From Paenibacillus sp. PL91 (GTDB taxonomy: Bacteria; Bacillota; Bacilli; Paenibacillales; Paenibacillaceae): a DNA stretch of 64,000 nt. The DNA lies in assembly GCF_012935325.2 (NCBI RefSeq), contig NZ_JABBYG020000005.1, positions 62,001 to 126,000 of the forward strand. Direction: 5' to 3'. This document shows positions 61,149 to 64,000 of the stretch, piece after piece. The stretch's first letter is position 1. Each line of letters starts with the position of its first letter. Below the pieces are notes generated by a model. It ran no database searches, was not told the origin of the DNA, and saw only the letters and a program-made list of their open reading frames with translations. Both the position numbers and the translations under genes were made by a program.

Positions 61149-64000
61149 AAACATACATTGGCGCGCGTAAGTTAATGATTGACGGATTTTGGAACGAGGA
61201 TGAAGGCGATGCCTCCGTTCTGTTAAGCGCAGTCGATCGGAAGGATGCGGCCGATGGCAAACTGCGCTCCTTGTTGTTTGCATGGCATAAGGCATCCTGG
61301 TATGGGGCGGATATTGAAGAGATTAGCTTAGGTGAACGCAAGCTGCTGAAAGTGCCGCCGCTGCTTGCGATGGATTATTTGTCTTCGCCGCAGCATGTGC
61401 GTCTGCTTCAATTGGAATGGACGGATCGTTTGTCTGTTCTGATGAGGATGGCAGAGCAAATACGTACCGTATTGATCAATGGCTGGTTTATGCCCGATTG
61501 GGACCGTTGGACGGATGAGGTGCGAAGCTGGCGAGTGGCCATTCCCGAGCAAGAGATCGATCTAAACCAGGCATGGAACGATAATGTGCGGGCTGCGCTT
61601 CAAAACGGCGATAAAGGAATTGAGCAATGGTTAAGCGGTGCTGTCGAGCAAATGCTCGTAGAAAACGAGCAGGCTGCAAGCGCATGGAAAAATATCGGCA
61701 CAGCTTCAGGCGAAGCGGTGCTTAGAAGGAAATCTGCCGACGAGGAAGATTGGCTGATCGCGATTGGCCTGCGCAAGGATGTTCTTCCTTTCCGCACCGC
61801 ACTTCAGCTCGTAGAGCCTATGGAGTCGTCCCTCTGGCGGCTTCGCCCGGTGCTTCAGGATCGTGAGGGAGGCTCATGGCTGCCCATACGCCTGAATGAA
61901 AACGCGGATGGCTGGGAGGCGGACAGCGAGGATGGCCGTACGATTCCGGCAGAATGGCTGCCGCTTCTAGAAGGGAAGCTTGCCAAGGAGCAGCTGAAAT
62001 GGACGACGGCTCTGCCGGAGCTGAAGGATGCGCATGATGAAAGCAAGCTCAGGGAGCTGCTGTCCGACAATGAAGCGTGGAAATTTTTGGAGGAAGCAAG
62101 CGTACGTCTGCTCGAAGCTGGCTGTCCGGTGCTTCTGCCAGGCTGGTGGGAAGCGGTTCGCTCGCGGAAGCTGCGGCTGAGGGCCAAGATGAAGTCGTCC
62201 GTAGGATCGGCGGCGCAGCCGATGTTTGGGCTTGATCAAATCGTTCAATTTGATTGGAAGCTTGCGCTCGGCGATGTCAATTTGACGGAGGCGGAGTTTC
62301 TCCATCTGGCGGAGCAGAACCGCAGGCTATTCAATATTGGCGGCGAGTGGGTTCATTTGGACCCGCAGGATGTGACACAAATCAAACAATGGCTGAAGCG
62401 AATGGGCAAGCGCAAGGGGCTTTCATTCCGTGACGTTCTGGAAATGCATCTCAAAGGCGGAATTCCACTCGATGATACAGGCGAGCTGGACCATGACCTG
62501 GAAGCGGAGGTCGAGCTGAATGAGCATTTAACGTCTTGGCTTGCGCAGCTGCAGCAAACCTCACAAATTCCGCTAGCCGAAATACCGCCATCATTTTTGG
62601 GCGAGCTTCGCCCCTATCAGCTTGAGGGTGTATCTTGGCTGCTGTTTCTAAGAAGATTCGGGCTCGGCGGCGTGCTTGCGGATGATATGGGACTTGGCAA
62701 AACGATTCAGTTCATGGCTTACCTCGTCTATTTGAAGGAGAGAAAGCTGCAATCTGGCGGCCCATCTTTGCTCATTTGTCCTACGTCGGTAATCGGCAAC
62801 TGGGAGAAGGAGCTGGAGAAGTTCGCGCCTTCGCTTCAGGTGATGCTGCATTATGGCAATAAGCGGGATAAGGGAGATCAATTCCGCGACTCAGTCGCAG
62901 GCGCGGATTTGGTCATTACCTCTTACTCGCTCGCACAGCTTGACGAGGAGGATTTAAGCTTAGTCGATTGGGATGCGCTTTGCCTAGATGAGGCGCAAAA
63001 CATTAAAAATATATATACCAAGCAGTCAACAGCAATTAGGCGTCTGCCGGCAGGTCATCGCATTGCGCTGACGGGAACACCGATGGAGAATAGGCTGACT
63101 GAGCTATGGTCGATTTATGACTTCATTAATCCCGGTTATTTGGGCAATATTAACGAATTCCGGAAGGAAGTCGTTACGCCGATCGAGAAAACGCGGGACG
63201 AGAAGCTGATCGCCGGCCTTCAGCGCTGGGTGAAGCCATTTATGCTGCGCAGAATCAAGAAGGACCCTACGATACAGCTTTCGTTGCCGGATAAGAATGA
63301 ATCGAAAACCTACATGACGTTAACGGCAGAGCAAGGCGCCATGTACGAGAACTTGGTCGCAGACCTGCTGGAAAATCTGGATAAGCTCGGACCGATGCAG
63401 CGAAGAGGGCTCATTCTTGCCGCATTGACGAAGCTGAAGCAGTTATGCGATCATCCTTCTCTTCTTGCGGATGAGGAAAAAACCGCTTTATGGGAAGTCG
63501 ACCGTTCGAATAAAGTAGCACGCCTGCTTGAAATGTGCGAGGAGATAGCTGCCGAAGGCGAGCGCTGCCTCATCTTTACGCAATATATCGAAATGGGGCA
63601 TCAGCTCCAGCAGCTGCTGGAGGAGAAACTTGGCCTGCCTGTGCCGTATTTGCATGGCGGTGTGCCGAAGGCGAAGCGGGATCAAATGATCGAGCAATTC
63701 CAAAATACAGAGGAGCCCTGCTGCGCTTTTGTGCTTTCGCTGAAGGCGGGCGGCACGGGTCTTAACCTGACCGCTGCGAACCATGTGTTCCATTTTGACC
63801 GTTGGTGGAATCCTGCGGTCGAGAATCAAGCGACCGACCGGGCGTTCCGAATCGGACAGACGAAAGAGGTTCACGTGCATAAGTTCATTACGCTTGGCAC
63901 GCTGGAGGAGAAGATCGACGAGATGATCGAGCGGAAGCAGTCGTTGAACGACCAAGTCGTCGGTCAATCGGAGCAGTGGATAACGGAAATGTCTACCGAC
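61145..64000 (+). CDS. SNF2/SWI2-family DNA helicase-like ATPase, cut by the window end
   Basis: The frame is open from ATG 61145 to the last base (952 codons); the protein is almost complete, lacking only the end. Residues 1-480 form the N-terminal region typical of bacterial HepA/YwqA-type SNF2 proteins. The helicase core starts near 485: Walker A in DDMGLGKTIQF (about 513-523), DEAQ box in CLDEAQNIKN (about 612-620), TGTPMENR, and the C-lobe motif AGGTGLNLTAANHVFHFDRW and ENQATDRAFRIGQ (motif VI). It remodels or translocates on DNA-protein complexes in an ATP-dependent way. It is coupled to the SWIM gene by ATGA. Confidence 0.9.
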   Translation, partial: MKTYIGARKLMIDGFWNEDEGDASVLLSAVDRKDAADGKLRSLLFAWHKASWYGADIEEISLGERKLLKVPPLLAMDYLSSPQHVRLLQLEWTDRLSVLMRMAEQIRTVLINGWFMPDWDRWTDEVRSWRVAIPEQEIDLNQAWNDNVRAALQNGDKGIEQWLSGAVEQMLVENEQAASAWKNIGTASGEAVLRRKSADEEDWLIAIGLRKDVLPFRTALQLVEPMESSLWRLRPVLQDREGGSWLPIRLNENADGWEADSEDGRTIPAEWLPLLEGKLAKEQLKWTTALPELKDAHDESKLRELLSDNEAWKFLEEASVRLLEAGCPVLLPGWWEAVRSRKLRLRAKMKSSVGSAAQPMFGLDQIVQFDWKLALGDVNLTEAEFLHLAEQNRRLFNIGGEWVHLDPQDVTQIKQWLKRMGKRKGLSFRDVLEMHLKGGIPLDDTGELDHDLEAEVELNEHLTSWLAQLQQTSQIPLAEIPPSFLGELRPYQLEGVSWLLFLRRFGLGGVLADDMGLGKTIQFMAYLVYLKERKLQSGGPSLLICPTSVIGNWEKELEKFAPSLQVMLHYGNKRDKGDQFRDSVAGADLVITSYSLAQLDEEDLSLVDWDALCLDEAQNIKNIYTKQSTAIRRLPAGHRIALTGTPMENRLTELWSIYDFINPGYLGNINEFRKEVVTPIEKTRDEKLIAGLQRWVKPFMLRRIKKDPTIQLSLPDKNESKTYMTLTAEQGAMYENLVADLLENLDKLGPMQRRGLILAALTKLKQLCDHPSLLADEEKTALWEVDRSNKVARLLEMCEEIAAEGERCLIFTQYIEMGHQLQQLLEEKLGLPVPYLHGGVPKAKRDQMIEQFQNTEEPCCAFVLSLKAGGTGLNLTAANHVFHFDRWWNPAVENQATDRAFRIGQTKEVHVHKFITLGTLEEKIDEMIERKQSLNDQVVGQSEQWITEMSTD

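Overview
The window looks like a chromosomal segment of a Paenibacillus-type spore-forming Firmicute. The evidence is the close match of one small protein (48279-48503) to the sporulation regulator GerE, a YhcN/YlaJ-type sporulation lipoprotein, a CgeB-like spore-maturation glycosyltransferase, a class D-type sortase, SpoOB-type histidine kinases, and GGAGG-type ribosome sites with many TTG/GTG starts. There are no tRNA, rRNA, CRISPR, phage or IS genes. No gap between genes exceeds 300 bases.

Layout. 1-3564: end of a thiazole/thiamine operon (thiF fragment, a ThiE-ThiS fusion, thiG, thiO). 3565-5892: two FecCD-type siderophore permeases behind a Fur-box promoter nested inside the thi terminator. 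5957-14849: a 1997-residue decapeptide-repeat protein, a glycosyltransferase and four small proteins. 14921-16812: a FabH-like synthase with FapR-like operators, and a sporulation lipoprotein. 16941-42101: a very large glycan cluster with about sixteen glycosyltransferases, two nucleotidyltransferases, two nucleotide-sugar dehydrogenases, RmlB- and RmlC-like enzymes, a DegT aminotransferase and a GNAT acetyltransferase. 42208-48154: a fused two-module GT-C protein, a polyprenyl-phosphate glycosyltransferase, a GtrA flippase and a sortase. 48279-48503: gerE. 48744-50054: an orphan SpoOB-type kinase. 50173-55007 (minus): a compact PTS operon (antiterminator, IIA, IICB, HPr, EI) with a cre/antitermination leader. 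55045-56619: catalase. 56834-64000: TPR protein, second orphan kinase, SWIM protein and SNF2 helicase (cut by the window end).

Central interpretation. Nine transcription-unit starts in the 5.9-48.5 kb block, including gerE, carry a perfect sigma-K -10 box (CATANNNTA), and a tenth is a one-mismatch site. In three (gerE, 13587, 22785) an ACC -35 sits exactly 16 bases upstream. I found no such box in the flanking housekeeping intergenic regions that I scanned by eye. Seven proteins in the block share a Lys/Arg-rich stretch followed by a four-residue-period Gly-aromatic repeat (G[YFLW]xxG): five as N-terminal tags on glycosyltransferases, two as stand-alone small proteins. Together these suggest a mother-cell, late-sporulation system that builds and glycosylates a spore-surface structure. 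The Ser/Thr-rich giant repeat protein is the candidate fibre, and the Gly-Tyr modules are a candidate localisation or assembly tag. The sequence observations are direct; the spore-surface function is inference.
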